Origin: Daedaleopsis sinensis | Lineage: Eukaryota > Basidiomycota > Agaricomycetes > Polyporales > Polyporaceae | Direction of reading: 5' to 3' | NCBI GenBank assembly: GCA_033807695.1 | Contig: CM066304.1 | Coordinates: forward strand, 3,348,001 to 3,412,000 | Length of the DNA: 64,000 nucleotides | In this document: positions 1 through 11,677 of the stretch, piece by piece | How positions within the stretch are numbered: position 1 is the first letter of the stretch | Layout of the letters: each line of letters starts with the position of its first letter | Translations under genes and position numbers: made by a program | Notes under the pieces: generated by a model | Databases searched by the model: none | Told to the model about the DNA's origin: nothing | What the model saw: only the letters and a program-made list of their open reading frames with translations

Positions 1-2
1 GC

Positions 3-494
3 GCGTTGTTCTTCGGTGCGCCCCCAAAGCGGAGCAAGTCCACGCGGCGTCCGCAGACCGCTCCTCACACGACGTCTTCCCGCCCCGCACCCCACGCACA
101 TCGCGCGCGGGAGCCCGCCATGCCCCCGTCGCGGCTCGGCAATCGTCCGCAGTCCCGCGAGGGTGTGAACGCGGACGCCCCGGCGACTCTGAACCCCCCC
201 TCTGGAGCCCACGCCAGCTTGGAGCACAACCGGATTCCCGGGGAGGCCGACCGCCGCTCGGAGCCGCTCCCGGCGATGCCTCGCATGCCTATCCCGACGG
301 TGGTGCACATCCTGCGTGGGGAGCAGACCCGCCACGCGCCGTCGGCGTCGTGGGGCCCCCCGTCCCCTTCCGCGCCGTCCGCGCCCACCTCGGCTTCGAC
401 GGGCACCAGCTCGGAGCCCAACTCGCCGCGTCCCGGCCACGTCCGCCCCCGCCTGAAGAGCCTGAAGGGCCTGTTCAAGCATTGGTCGAAGTAA
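3..494 (+). CDS. C-terminal end of a Ser/Pro-rich protein (partial)
   Basis: The reading frame is open from the window edge to a stop at 492-494, so only the 3' end of a gene is present. The roughly 160 visible residues are rich in Pro, Ser, Arg and Ala and look disordered. The tail ends in a short basic stretch (RPRLKSLKGLFKHWSK). I see no folded domain or catalytic motif. The first base of the gene lies outside the window; internal Met codons should not be taken as starts. A frame on the opposite strand (65-529) is an equally long GC-driven shadow, so strand choice rests on the clean stop and the low-complexity composition typical of fungal regulatory protein tails. Function unknown. Confidence 0.4.
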   Translation, partial: ALFFGAPPKRSKSTRRPQTAPHTTSSRPAPHAHRAREPAMPPSRLGNRPQSREGVNADAPATLNPPSGAHASLEHNRIPGEADRRSEPLPAMPRMPIPTVVHILRGEQTRHAPSASWGPPSPSAPSAPTSASTGTSSEPNSPRPGHVRPRLKSLKGLFKHWSK

Positions 495-1268
495 AACCGA
501 TCGTTAACGATCCCGCCTCTCGACTTCACCGTCTCTACTCGTGTCCACCCCTTCTATTCGCACGTCCGCTCCTTCACCCGTCCGTTCTTTGTGTCAGCCT
601 ATTCGCGCGTCGCATCTAGATTACACTAATATTGTCCTGCGCGCCGTGCGTTCCCTGGCGGGTCTAGGGTCCGCATATCGCCATGCCATTAATCTCCTCT
701 TGGATTTCCTGCTCCCAGGTCTACTACGAATTGTATCCGTATCTATGTGTAGCATCCGGTACCTCCCGCTTTGTATATCACCAAAATCACAACATCGTTC
801 GCAAGATTCCTCATCTTCAATACTCAGTATTCATTTTATTACACGGCCAGGCGCATCTACCGCTGCCACGTTCAAGTGCTAATACTGAGCAAGCCCTACG
901 ATATACGTGTATCGCGATCCATTAACCCGAGGCAAGAGTCTAAGTTAAATTTCGAGATACGAGATGAGAGAGTACAACACCGTACGGAGAGAGCGGAGAC
1001 AACGCACACAGCACGGGCAGCGGGCACGTATGTAGCGTATAACGTAGTAACAACGTAGCGCAACACACCACACACACGCTAGGCAGCCACCCCACAACGA
1101 CATACCACGACACAAATACATCTAACAGCGCACAGCCGATGGACACGAGAGCACCTCGACGAGAACATACATGGCAGGGACGACAACTCGGAGCGGTTCA
1201 ACGGAGGGGCTGGCAACACCTGCCGTGGCACCAGCACCCAGACCCAGACGGCGGAGAGCCGAACCGAG
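495..1268. other. Intergenic: converging 3' regions
   Basis: No convincing gene. The base composition becomes AT-richer, as expected for the 3' untranslated regions of the partial plus-strand gene and of the minus-strand R3H gene that ends at 1269. The short open frames here have no protein-like composition. Confidence 0.5.
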
Positions 1269-4234
1269 CTATGACGATACGGCGGCGGCGGAGTCGACGC
1301 ACACCGCCGGATCGCTGGTGTTGGAGCCAATGGCAGGCATCGCGACGAACAGGCCCTCGCCGACGCTGCCCAACGTGTCCGCGAGCGCCATCGCGCCCAT
1401 CTTGTCGGCTAGGTCGGACCCATTTGCGCCCGTGCTCGCCCGACTCCGTCCGTTCTCCTGCGCCTTGCCAGTGCCCGCCTTGGGGTTGAACAGCTCGGCG
1501 TTCTTCGGCGGCGGCCGTTCGAAGGTGGTGTCTTGTTCGTCTAACCGGCCGAGTGCGGCGGGCGCGGGCGCGGTCGGGACCTGCGGGCTCGACTGCTGGG
1601 AGTGGGGGTAGTGCACGAGCGCAGTGCCCTGTGCGTTCCCGGAGCGCGGTGGGCTAGCTACCATCACGCGCGAGCTGGAGGCGTTGGTCCAAGCCCCACC
1701 GACCACGGGCTGTCGGGTCTGTTGAGCTGCAGATAAAGGGGGGAAATCGTTCGACTGCAGGACGGGTTGCGATTGCGATTGTTGTGACAGATGCGGAGGT
1801 GCCATTCTTGCGGGAGACATGTTACGAGATGCGTTATTGTGATGGTCCAGATGCCGAGCATGCTGGGGCTTCAGTCCGACAGCCCAATCGGGGCGCGCGG
1901 GAAGAGGGTGCTTGGAAGTAGTGGAGGTAGACGTGAATGTACGCCGCGAAGACGAAGACGTCGTAGAAGATGACTATGTGGGGGAACGCCAAGACGCGCG
2001 AAACAACGAAGCAAGGCAGCGAAGAAGACGAACATCAACACAAAGAACGGAAGAAAACCACAGGAGGTTAACCGGATGAAGAGACTTACCGCTGTAGACG
2101 ATGTCTCGTCGGCAGGTGTTCTCGCTCCGGCACTTCCACCACTGGAATTGCCCGATGCTCGCCGCGTGTTTGTGCTCAGGCGGGGTCCAAAGGCGTCGCC
2201 CAATCCGTTCGATACACCGTTCGGAGTATAAGTGAATCCACCTGTGCTCACACCAGGCCCATAAGTCCATGAGCTACGAGCACGGGGAGGTCCTCGTTTC
2301 CCGCTGATGCTGCCGTGCCCGTTGCTGTTACGAGACGACGTACGGCTGATACTAGGGCCCTCTACGCCGTTGCCATTGCCATTGCTGTTCGGCCCTGCGA
2401 ATTCGGGCAAGGGACCTTGTGGGTACCCTTGTCCGGGCATCAGGGGTGGCGGCGGCCCCATCGGAGCACCCGGTTGATAAGGTTGTTGATAGTGATAACC
2501 AGGCATGCCATAACCATACGGTGTCGAAGGAGCAGGATAGGAATACTGACGCACATTCGGCATCGGGGGCATTGGGTGCGCAGGTATATGGCTTTCGTGA
2601 TGAGGAGGCATACCAGGTTGTGGTGGATGCTGGCGGGGAAGAAGCGGAGGCTGGAGCGGAAGTTGATTTGGGGCAGGTGAGCCAGCCCACATGTAGGATG
2701 GACCATAGAGCGGCTGATGGGAAGCGTTCGGAGGAGGTGGTGGTGGTGGATACATTGCCTCACTGGGAGCGACTGAATCGGAATGCGGGGGAGGAAGGGG
2801 ATAAGGATACGGTGGCGGCTGAGGCTGAGGCTGGTAATAGTATGGATTGGCGTAAGACTGCCCGGGCGGCTGAGGGTTGTATGGAGGATAGCCGTACTGC
2901 CCGACGTAGCCAGAGGGGGCCTGAGGCTGCGCGGGATACTGTCCAGGGTCGTATTGTGGTGCTGCCGGAGGCTCATAGAGTGTGGGGTAAGTGAAGGACG
3001 GAGACGTTGCCCTCGAATTCCGGGAACTCCCCGAGCCATTGGCGTTGTACGAAGGCCCTGTAGACCTGAAAGATCGGACCGAAGACGTCGTCGAGCCAGG
3101 GCCCCTCCGAACATCCCTCTTGTCGCGAGTGACAGGCCCAGACCACTCGCTCTCTGTCGGCGCGGAACTTGCGGAGTCGTCCATGTCACCGATGCTGCTC
3201 CCGCGCCCTCCACTAGTAGAACCCGAACCGGAGACGAGGCTGAACGTCGACGAGTTCGCGCTCATGTCTTTGTCTTTCTTCTCCTCGAATCCCATGAATA
3301 TTCTTGACCGAGCCTGGTTATACTCGGCCTCCCTCTCCTCGATGGTTTTGTACCGCCGTGCGCCGGAAGAGGCTGCGCTGCTTATACCGCCGATGCTCCC
3401 AGCCTCCGACGCATCGACATCGGACGTGTCCGCGTCTTCCCCAGCCGTGGAGCCAGGTTGGGAATATTGGCGTCCGCGAAGCTGCCGGTCAACGCGGCGC
3501 ATGATCTGGAAAGCGGGTTGTGCAGACTCCTCCGCTGGAACAAGCTCACAGATACGTCGGGCGGGGCTGTGGGACTGAGCTGAGCAACAGAACACCCAGC
3601 GACGCGGGATACAAGCACGTACATTCGGCTTTCAGAGCGGCAGTACACGATGATGGCCTTCGTGGTCGGATCAGACTCCGGTGACAGCTTGTAGTAGGCC
3701 GAACATCGATGGACAAGCAGCCGCTGGTAGGACGTGGAAGGTGTGAGGTCCAGCCGCATTCTGCGCGAACCACAAAGTCAGAAAACAACTCCAATCCACA
3801 TTGCATTCGCAATCAAGCGTTGGACAGCAACCATATGGCGAAACTGCACAGCTGTTCGTCGAGTACGGGCACCGTCGTGTGACGCCGGAAGATGTGGAGG
3901 GCGAATACGAGCAGACGTACCTCCGTTCCTTGATCAACGCCTCCATCTGCTCCCCGAGTTTCAGCACATATAGTCTATCCTTGCTTTTGAGGGCTTCTAA
4001 GATCTGCGCATCGGGCTCTATGTCGACCATGGTGGCCGCCGTCTCGCTCGACTCGAGCAAGCCAGAGGCGCTCGAAGAGGTCTCTAACTTCGCGTTCAGG
4101 GACGAGGTGGACGATGAGGGGTTGTAGAATGGTGATGCATCAGTAGGGCTGGCGGAAAGCGACCGTTCGGTGTAATTGCCCAATGCTTTCATAGTGCTGG
4201 TCGCTGTGGCTGCATCGCTGGAGGCTGTCGCCAT
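1269..4234 (-). CDS. R3H and SUZ domain RNA-binding protein
   Basis: Four exons: 4234-3921, 3760-3623, 3566-2090 and 1973-1269. Introns of 160, 56 and 116 nt have GT..AG ends and consistent phases, giving 877 aa. The ATG at 4234 is the first good start. Residues of about 75-190 form an R3H domain spanning the first two introns (EALKSKDRLYVLKLGEQ, then the Arg-x3-His signature in YQRLLVH, then RIPARRICELVP). A SUZ motif follows near the start of exon 3 (RRYKTIEEREAEYNQARSRI). The rest is a long, low-complexity Pro/Tyr/Gln/Ser tail. This is the R3HDM1/2-like architecture (R3H then SUZ), in which both modules bind single-stranded RNA, so a cytoplasmic mRNA-binding role is likely. The tail end contains a conserved-looking RPDWAVGLKPQ segment. 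Confidence 0.85.
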
Positions 4235-4760
4235 GTCTGTCTTAGGGGGCCCCAACAGTTGCTGGGGGTGAGCGTGTTTTGTTGTTGGAAAGTATGATGC
4301 CTCTCCCGGGTGTAGGGCAGTCTCTGTTGTGTTGAAAATGGGAAGATGTGCAAACTCAGTGCGGAGAACGACAAGGAGGGCATCTCGTTCGGCGAGTCGC
4401 ACTTCACCCTCCATAGCAAGAGAGCATGGCTACGCACCAACAGACATCCTAGTCGGTCAGAAGAGTAATCTGGACGCTGTAATGGACAAGTAGGGCGAGA
4501 TAGACGTTGAGTACAAGCAGAGGTGCATCAGGTCTGAGGGTAAGGTGCAGCTTACGACAAGCGCTCAATCTGGTCTACAAAGTCGCGAGGCGCCCGCTGT
4601 CTTCTTGCCGCGGAATCTCCGCCACAACATCAGATTAATATTCATGAACGTTACACTCCTACGACAAATGCACACACTTAAGATACAGATGAAGAGATAT
4701 CATTACACGCTCCATAGCTAGACTAGGCTGAAGTATAGACTAATAGCCATGATGCATAAC
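4235..4760. other. Intergenic: promoter of the R3H gene and 3' region of the transporter
   Basis: Between the R3H gene start (4234, minus) and the transporter stop (4761, minus). No open frame of interest. It presumably contains the R3H gene promoter and the transporter 3' UTR. No clear TATA-like element was identified. Confidence 0.5.
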
Positions 4761-6887
4761 CTAGTGTGCGGTCTCCGATTGTGGATGGAAAAGACCCCAG
4801 ATATTGAAGCTCAAACTGAGGAGAAAAACGTCAGGGGCTGGCCCGCGGCGCCGGATCCATATATCGGTACTTACCAGAACACAAAGATGAACATGCCGTA
4901 GATGGCCAATCCCAAGGACGCCTTGGATAAATTCTTGTTCGCGCTTGGATCATCGCGCGAAAGCTGTGTTTTCAAGTATCATCAACGTTCTAAATCCGTT
5001 CGAGGGTCTCAAGCTCTACTGACCTTCCACCAGAACAGACCCGGTAATATGAAAGAAATTGTCGTGGAGCCTGTCGAGCCCACAAACGACAGCACTAGTC
5101 CATATAATCAGTCGTCAGCTAACGCTAGGCAGAAGTGGATACGCACCCATCTTCAAGTCATCCACGAAGTAGGCGATGGTGAAACCACTCGCGACTATGG
5201 CGACAGTCAACAGCGTATGTTTCAGAGGGGTCATGTCATGGCTTGCGTGATGTTCGTCTTCTGGCTCGTCGTCCTCTGTACCTTCCAGGGGCTTGCTAGT
5301 CTGCCCGGCATGGAAAACTTTGTCTAAACAGTTGCGACAGGGGTGAACTTGCAGAGGGTACGAGAACATCACGAGGATGACAATCGCGACTTGCCCAACA
5401 GCAATGAATAGCGAAGTGGAGGGATACATCGCGATGATGTTTGGGCCAACCTGAATGGCATTGAGGTTACTGGGACCAATACGTCTGACCGCTGTCTCTC
5501 GAAACTTACAGCTGAGCCAAAAGTCAGATAACCGAACACAGCGATGATCTCGTAGATCAAAGCCGCGGAGCCTATGGCTGTGCCGATGACAACATTCATT
5601 CTCTTCTGAGTGTTAGATTGAACCTCGTTGAAGATAGGGAAAAGCTGACGGTGGAGCTTTTAGAGATAGCGAGAGAAGCCGATAACGACTGTGCGCTCAC
5701 ATTCTGTGCACAGGTGTACGCGAACACTTGGACGGGGAAAGTTGACACGAAACTAGGAGAGAGTTTGATCAGGTGTATCTCTCCAGGCTTCTGGGTCCCT
5801 TCTAAGGGAAAAAAGTAGCAGACAATGACGATGAGCACCAGGTATGCTATGTGTCCATAATCAGTACGGCGTTAGCATCTAGATGATAGCATGCTTTTAC
5901 TCACCGACGGAGAAGAGCGCAACATAGCTCGTGTGCCTCAGGCTGTCCAGTTTCCGAAGGAATGTGAGCGGTAGTAGTGGAATCATGATAATAGTTATCC
6001 AATTCTGGCCCGACAACATCCATGCTGGTGGATTCACATCCGGAGATGTCAGATCGTGGTATAGAGCCAACACCACACTTGGCATGAGTGACTTGATGAT
6101 GATGAGGTAGCTGTGTGTGGTAGTCAACATCGTGCACTGGATGAATTCTCCGCAATATAAGAGCATAGGGACGGACTAGAATCCATGCATGAACGATCCA
6201 TACCACAAGTATGAGTGTATGAGTCAGTCCAAAACACATGGCACGTTTTGATGTCCATGACCAATATCGTTCGCAAGCGCAAGGGAAAGTGGGACGACAA
6301 CCCGACCACAATATGGATGTCTCTTCTCCGTGCGGTATTGAAAACACACCTGATAGATACACCGAAGCATTTGGTTGCAATGGCAGCGTCAAAGAAGACG
6401 GCAGCCCTTGGGAATGTCATTTCCGCGATGCTGAAGAAGGAAGCTCGTCTATGAGGACCTTTAGCGGCGCATAAGGATAGCAGGTAAAGCCCGAATGCCG
6501 CAACGCCGCCGGAGAAGACACAAGTGATGATGCCGGGTATGATTCCGGCTGAAGCCATCGCCTGAGCGAGGGTGTAAGATTAATGCTAGCTTGATTGACA
6601 GGAAGCATACCATGGGGAACGTGAGCATGCCTGAGCCAACGGTGCACACAAACTCGGTGAGCAACGACTTCCACGTCGAAGGAGACCCAGCACTCACCAC
6701 TTCCAATGATGGTATTCGCCAGGTTGCTCGTGGAGCTCACCAACGAAGCATGTCCATCCCTCTTCGGCTTTCTCTGTGTCGCGCTGGGCCCAAGCAAGGC
6801 ATCGTCCTCGCGCGACGAGCGGGAGTCATCGACTGGCTGCGGGTCACGGTCCTCGTGGCCTTCCGCGGCGCCGTAGAGCTGCACCAT
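4761..6887 (-). CDS. Vacuolar amino-acid transporter, AVT/SLC38-like (AAAP family)
   Basis: A multi-exon gene with at least eight short introns. Recognisable parts in order: hydrophilic N-terminus; SSTSNLANTIIGSG and GMLTFPM (first helix of the AAAP family); AMASAGIIPGIITCVFSG; LTFLRKLDSLRHTSY; FSTFPVQVFAYTCAQN-type helix 7 region; MNVVIGTAIGSAALIYEII; then a cytoplasmic loop rich in Glu/Asp and His (EDDEPEDEHHASHD) and the last helices (GSTGSTTISFILPGLFWWK, ASLGLAIYGMFIFVF). The last exon ends FNIWGLFHPQSETAH with its stop at 4761. The family exports neutral or basic amino acids across the vacuolar membrane (AVT5/6/7 type) using the proton gradient. The 5' end is uncertain: the ATG at 6887 is used, but the frame stays open upstream and an extra 5' exon is possible. 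Confidence 0.85.
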
Positions 6888-7356
6888 CTCGAAGGGTTCG
6901 CCGTCAATTTCCAGAGCAGAGAATGTGGTTGTGCGATGCCCCGCAGAAGTGAGCTTGAGTGCAGTGGACTGGACGGTGCGTGGCGGTCCCGCGGAGGATG
7001 AGGAAGCCGGATTAGGGGTGTGGAGAACGCGACCTGGAGCCAGATTTGTCAGCTGGTGTGCCGTCAGCCTCCTTGACGTCGAGCAGAACTTGTCGCGGGC
7101 AAGGAGAGCAAAGCTTAGAGTACAGCGCTCGATGTGTAGGATCCCGGATGTTGCTCAATATTAAGTAAGTCGCTCTTCAGCAGCACGGGGAGTCTCAGCT
7201 TCGGATCACCGTCATGCTACGGCGGACGACTGGCGGACTTTGACGGACCGGCCAGCCTCGGCCAGCTCACAAGCGCCATGCAGTGGTTTGTTTGCACGTA
7301 TTAGATTCAGAGGGTTTTGAGCAACAAGGACATACAGTCTTCTCGTTTCCGCCAAC
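6888..7356. promoter_or_regulatory. Divergent promoter region between transporter and RPB4
   Basis: About 470 bp separate the start regions of the minus-strand transporter and the plus-strand RPB4 gene, so it must hold both promoters unless the transporter has a further 5' exon here. The first 120 bp or so are still open in the transporter frame. No canonical TATA box is obvious, which is usual for a housekeeping gene such as RPB4. Confidence 0.45.
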
Positions 7357-7989
7357 ATGTCCATTCGCCATCGTCCCGCGTTCGAAGAAGAGGATGCCTC
7401 GGCCCTGAGGCTCGGATATGGTTCGGCTTGTCCTCTCATATCGTTCTGATACTAGGACCTCTATAACACTCGTCTCAGAATTCAACAACGCCGGTTGTCT
7501 ACTCATCTCTGAAGTTCGCTATCTGCTGGAGCATCGACCCTCTGAGAAGGCTGCACCAGACACTTCGTATGTCTATTGAAACATCGATAGAAACATGTCC
7601 TCAAACACGCCTTCAGTGTATACAACAAGACGCTGGACTATGTGAAGACTTTCGCGAAGTTCGACAAGCCTGAGGCGGCTGCCGCAATTCGAGAGTAAGT
7701 ACCACGTCACTGTACAACCTGCTGCGGCACCCACATGTCTTCAGGGCACTACGGAGAGAGTCTGCGTTGACGCAGTTTGAAATTGCTCAAATTGCCAACC
7801 TATGTCCGGTTACGGCGGAGGAGGCGAAGAGTATCATCCCAAGGTCCGTGCTCGCTCGACTGTTTTCTCCCATTCACGCTTATTATCCACCGTGTTATCT
7901 AACGTTGTCATAGTTTGGTCAAAATCGATGATGACAAGCTTCAGCCTTTGCTTGATGAGATTCAGACCATGCGCAAGTTCCAATCATAG
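7357..7989 (+). CDS. RPB4: RNA polymerase II subunit RPB4
   Basis: Five exons with introns at 7421-7478, 7567-7616, 7695-7744 and 7844-7913; all phases agree and give 134 aa. Translation matches RPB4 across its length: acidic N-terminus (FEEEDASALRLG), EFNNAGCLLISEVRYLLEHR, YNKTLDYVKTFAKFDKPEAA, QFEIAQIANLCPVTAEEAKS and the C-terminal PSLVKIDDDKLQPLLDEI ending in RKFQS. RPB4 pairs with RPB7 to form the stalk of RNA polymerase II, acting in initiation, mRNA export and decay. The length fits the family. A paralogous RPC9 is excluded by the LCPxTAEEAKxIIP motif. This is a conserved single-copy gene and marks the left flank as ordinary host chromosome. Confidence 0.95.
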
Positions 7990-9166
7990 TACATGTCGGG
8001 AAAACGCCTCCGTATGCTGCCACACTCGTTCGACTCAGCTAGTAGGATCCACCCCCTCTGAGCATTACGCAAACATGCTTCGTCTCCTGCTGCATGATGC
8101 CCCATGTCTCGAGCGAGTATCCGCGCGCTAGACGTGTGGCCACGCAGTGAGTATGTCTATCTTTTCGTCCAAGTAATGCGTTATACATCCAGACGTCTAG
8201 GTGTGGGATCGGTGCTACAGCAGTGTCCTTGGGAGAACTCCATACCGTTCTGTGTACCCCATCCAATTGCAATAACTCTTAGATGTGATAGGAGGTGGAT
8301 GGGACCCTACCTCGAAGTCCGTGCAAAGCCGGAACACATCGACATACATGTCTATCGCAAGCCATAAACTCACGCAGCAAGATTAGCGGCTTGTTCGACT
8401 CGCACTCTTCTTAACCAGGTTCTCGGTCAGCCTCTGCGTACTTATACGCGTACAAGATCGTGAGCAATCTCACCGTTACAGGTGAGAGGCAGCTCCAAGT
8501 TCCCGTGTTTGCTCATGTACGCTGCTTCACTCAGTTCCTCGGAGTATGCCCCTGGTATGCCATATCATGATCAGTTCCCATCGTTCCTTGGATGTGCGAT
8601 TGAACCTCGGTCCGTGGTGGGTGAAAGTCGATATCGATCTTGCCTGAGGCTAGGCTGTGCGCGCGGTGTATGGCCTTGAACGTTTGAACAGTATACAGCC
8701 AAGTACGGCATGCCTCCCACGTCTTCGTTTTATTTCATGATGGCGGTAAACCCGGTCCAATACTCTGAGAATACATAGATGTCTCGTTCTTTCCCGAGTA
8801 GTACGTATACCCGCACACACGCGCGAAGTCGACTGCGTGCACGCCTGTGCACGCTCGCTCGAATGCGTATGTATACATGATGGATACGATGCTTACGACT
8901 TCATCACAGCTTGCGTGATGGTCTCGCAGGGTCTCGCACCCTCGTTTCCGCTTGGCCGATGCAATCATCATATAATTTTAAGGTACGCAGTTCTGGGGAG
9001 CTGATCTCTATAGATCTCTATGTATCGCTCGGACTGACCATCACATCATCAGGTATCCAGAACGTATAAATACTGGAGGAGCGGATGCTTTTTCGTGCAC
9101 ACATCCTTTGCCGAGAAACGTCTTCACGCTCCGCTACGGATCCACTACACGTCTCGCTCAATCACG
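7990..9166. other. No identifiable gene; possible decayed coding sequence
   Basis: Several short frames exist on both strands (for example 8104-8367 and 8482-8679 plus, 8039-8272 minus) with GT..AG-like boundaries, but none gives a recognisable protein and the exons do not join into one convincing model. The last 100 bp contain a TATA-like GTATAAATA at about 9063-9071, upstream of the secreted-protein gene start at 9167. Confidence 0.4.
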
Positions 9167-9657
9167 ATGTTTAAGCTCGCCACCGTCTACGCCCTTGTTC
9201 TCACCTGTACTCTGGCTGTCCATGGCACATCGCTCGCCGAGAGGGGTGAGGTCTCTTCATCATGCTCGCCTCGCCCTTTCATACTCACACAGCTCGCGCT
9301 CCAGCCTGCTCCGCCACCCAATACTCAACCTACAAATGCGAGACGACTGGCGGTAGTCCATTTGTCGCCGACTGCAGGGAGGCGATGAAGCAAATCACAA
9401 ACTCGCAGTGCAACCAGGGGAACGGCGGCGGATCCCACTGCTCAACTGTGGCCCACCATGGCTCGTGCAAAATCGACGCCTGCGGCCCGCACAACAAGAG
9501 GCTACACTCCGGAATCAAGTGTGGCGACTACCTGCAGAAGCTCACCGACCTTTGCCCGCCGTGGCAGGGCCGTGTCGGAGGCTATATCGTGCCGGACGAT
9601 TGTAACGTTCTCAACGGCAGTGGTGGCTACAGACTCCAGTTCTCTTATGGCAGCTAA
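9167..9657 (+). CDS. Small secreted ten-cysteine protein (copy 1)
   Basis: Two exons, 9167-9245 and 9305-9657, with a 59-nt intron after the signal-peptide region; 143 aa. Residues 1-20 form a classical signal peptide (LATVYALVLTCTLAVHG). The mature part has ten cysteines, an even number suggesting five disulfides, with core motifs ADCREA, CNQGNGGGSHC, HGSCKIDACG and WQGRVGGY. The intron sits just before the mature domain, as in the second copy at 11678. It is small, secreted and cysteine-rich, so it could be an effector or an antimicrobial or killer-type protein. Ten cysteines is also the number in KP4-type killer proteins, but I cannot show homology. A TATA-like element lies about 100 bp upstream. 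Confidence 0.75.
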
Positions 9658-10138
9658 ACAGTACGTGTCTCCTCGGGCAATCCACGGTCCGGCTTGTTCA
9701 TTGGTCCGCAGCGCCATATACCTCCCCATCTACTACATACCCCATGCCGTTCTTGGAGGATTCGCGGGTTGGGTTGTCCTACTGTGGGATTTTTGGTGGT
9801 CGAAGTTGTAGACTGTCGAGGATACTGAGCCATTCGGGCTACCCTGTTGGGACATCCAAGAACCGCACTCTGTGAGAGAGAAAAAAGGAAACTCGTACGC
9901 GAGGAAACGTCTTGTACACCTACTCTTCATCATTTGTATGGATACCACTCAGACTGGCATCGAGCAAAATCTCATTTCATGCTACACGACCCCGCGGCAG
10001 CTACCGATTTCTCGGGACACGAGGGTCTTTACCAAGGTCTTACAGTTTACAGATCCAACAGTGAAGCACTAGTAAATATTAAATAGGGAGCGCAGAGCGC
10101 AGAGTATAGTACTGATAGAAACCTCCGTATAATCTACA
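9658..10138. other. Intergenic
   Basis: Between the first secreted-protein gene and the hairpin. Short frames only; nothing supportable as a gene. Probably 3' UTR and spacer. Confidence 0.5.
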
Positions 10139-10206
10139 CACTCTCTAGCCGACGGATCGTCCTAATACTAAAAGTAATAAGACGTCGATCCGTCGGCCAG
10201 AGAGTG
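10139..10206. repeat. Near-perfect 21-bp inverted repeat (hairpin)
   Basis: Left arm 10139-10159 (CACTCTCTAGCCGACGGATC...) and right arm 10186-10206 are reverse complements at 20 of 21 positions, separated by 26 nt. The structure sits about 50 bp upstream of the UbiA-like pseudogene remnant. It could be the terminal hairpin or solo inverted repeat of a small non-autonomous element, or a fold-back cruciform. No flanking target duplication is clear by eye. Confidence 0.75.
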
Positions 10207-10249
10207 CTAGCTCATAATGATGATCCAGAGCACGAGCTTCCGAGTTTAT

Positions 10250-10800
10250 TTCGCTTCAGTCGATGGTCATGGCTTCGTATTTCATCCACTTCGCAGCCTG
10301 CCCCGTCTCGTGCACGTCGTGTTCTGGGTGTAGCTCCACCTTTTCCACTTCGACATCTCGAACCAGACCATGGACGGTGGACCCGAACGATGACGAGAAG
10401 AACAAGAGCGACCGTCCGCTCGGCGATCCGGTTCAGGCGGCTGCTCGTTCCCGCTTGCTTCGCTTTGTCAGCGTTGTACAGCGTCGCGACAATCTATGCC
10501 AGCGTCGCCCTGGCCGCTCTTACACCGTGCACTACAACGAGCCGGGCGCGCACAGGAAGCACTGGGTTATTCGGAACGTCGTCAACGCGTTGGGATTCGC
10601 AATGTTCGAGACAGGTGCGACGCCCGTCGACGCGTCGCGGGCATGGCACCTTCTGCTTGCGCCCCACTTCCCTGCGTCAGGCTGATACTTACTACTCTGT
10701 GTTCAGGCAGGACCTCTCTGAGTGGCCCGGGTTCCTCCTCCAGCCTGCCACAAGGCGATGTGTCAGTGGGTCAACGGTAGGGTGGGGCGCCGATAACACG
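10250..10800 (+). pseudogene. UbiA-like prenyltransferase remnant with frameshifts
   Basis: Pieces of a basidiomycete UbiA-type membrane prenyltransferase follow in the right order but in different frames: HLFHFDISNQTMD (about 10,340, frame 2), DPNDDEKNKSDRPL (about 10,380, frame 3), LLVPACFALSALYS and IYASVALAALT (about 10,440-10,525, frame 1), WVIRNVVNALGFAMFETGAT (about 10,565-10,625, frame 3), then FRQDLSEWPG (about 10,703, frame 1), the degenerate counterpart of the family's QDxxDxEGD motif. No intron boundaries explain the frame changes at 10,380-10,530, so I read these as disabling indels. The 5' and 3' ends are missing. Active members transfer prenyl groups to aromatic acceptors in membranes; this copy should be dead. 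Confidence 0.7.
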
Positions 10801-11677
10801 TGAGATACCCCCGCTCCAAACAACCTGTGTCTCGAGGAGGATGACTCGGAGGAGAAGGGGGGGCTTCGAAGCTCGGCGAGCGTGGTAAAGCGCTTGAGTC
10901 ACTACTAGTCCCCTCGACTAGCAACCTCTAGCAACGCGCAATACTCACTGTTTGCCACGAGTCTCACTTGGAGAAGCATCCCCGCGACTCGTCTCCCTTG
11001 TGCTTCGAGAGCACAGGTTGCTAGTTCGCCTTGACGCCTTCGCCCATCACGGAACGAAGGACATGCAGGTCTGCGGCGACCAGGAGGCGTGACACGGTCT
11101 ACTATCGTGTTGAGCACTCGTACGGTCAGTGAATCCTCTACCTTACTCGCGCCGTAGTACTAATACTAGTGTATGTACAGCTCTATTCTGCGAGTGCAAG
11201 CAAGGCCGCATCATGAACTAACAGGAGGGGAGGGATCGAAACAACAATTTCGGAGACATTAGATACGTATACGTGCAACTAAGCAGCAGCTCCGTATGTT
11301 ACTCAAATGTTTCTCAATACCGATGTTTTCGTAAGTAATCAATATTAATGGCTGCATCCGAGCTTCAACTTGAAGTTCCTCGGGGCCCTGTCACAGCCTG
11401 TGACGAAGCTCCCGCTGTCCTGTCTTGTCCTGTTTGCGCATTCCGCGAGCTCCCGCGTTTCATGCTACTTCGTCCCGCCATTTTCGGAGCAGGCACCAGT
11501 TGTTGAATGCCCGATCCAACAGGCGTAAGTATCAGGCACCACAGGCGCATATATATACTAGTACTTCGGTGAGTACTCATACCAATCATCAAGGGATCCG
11601 TTCCCCAAGGCCTCACCCCATCATCACAGCACCATTGAGCTTTCCATCACTGTGCGACTAGTACGATTAAAAGTACA
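10801..11677. other. Intergenic
   Basis: No gene seen. Contains a short AT-rich stretch around 11,340 and a TATATATA run near 11,550, about 125 bp upstream of the second secreted-protein gene, which may be its core promoter. Confidence 0.45.
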
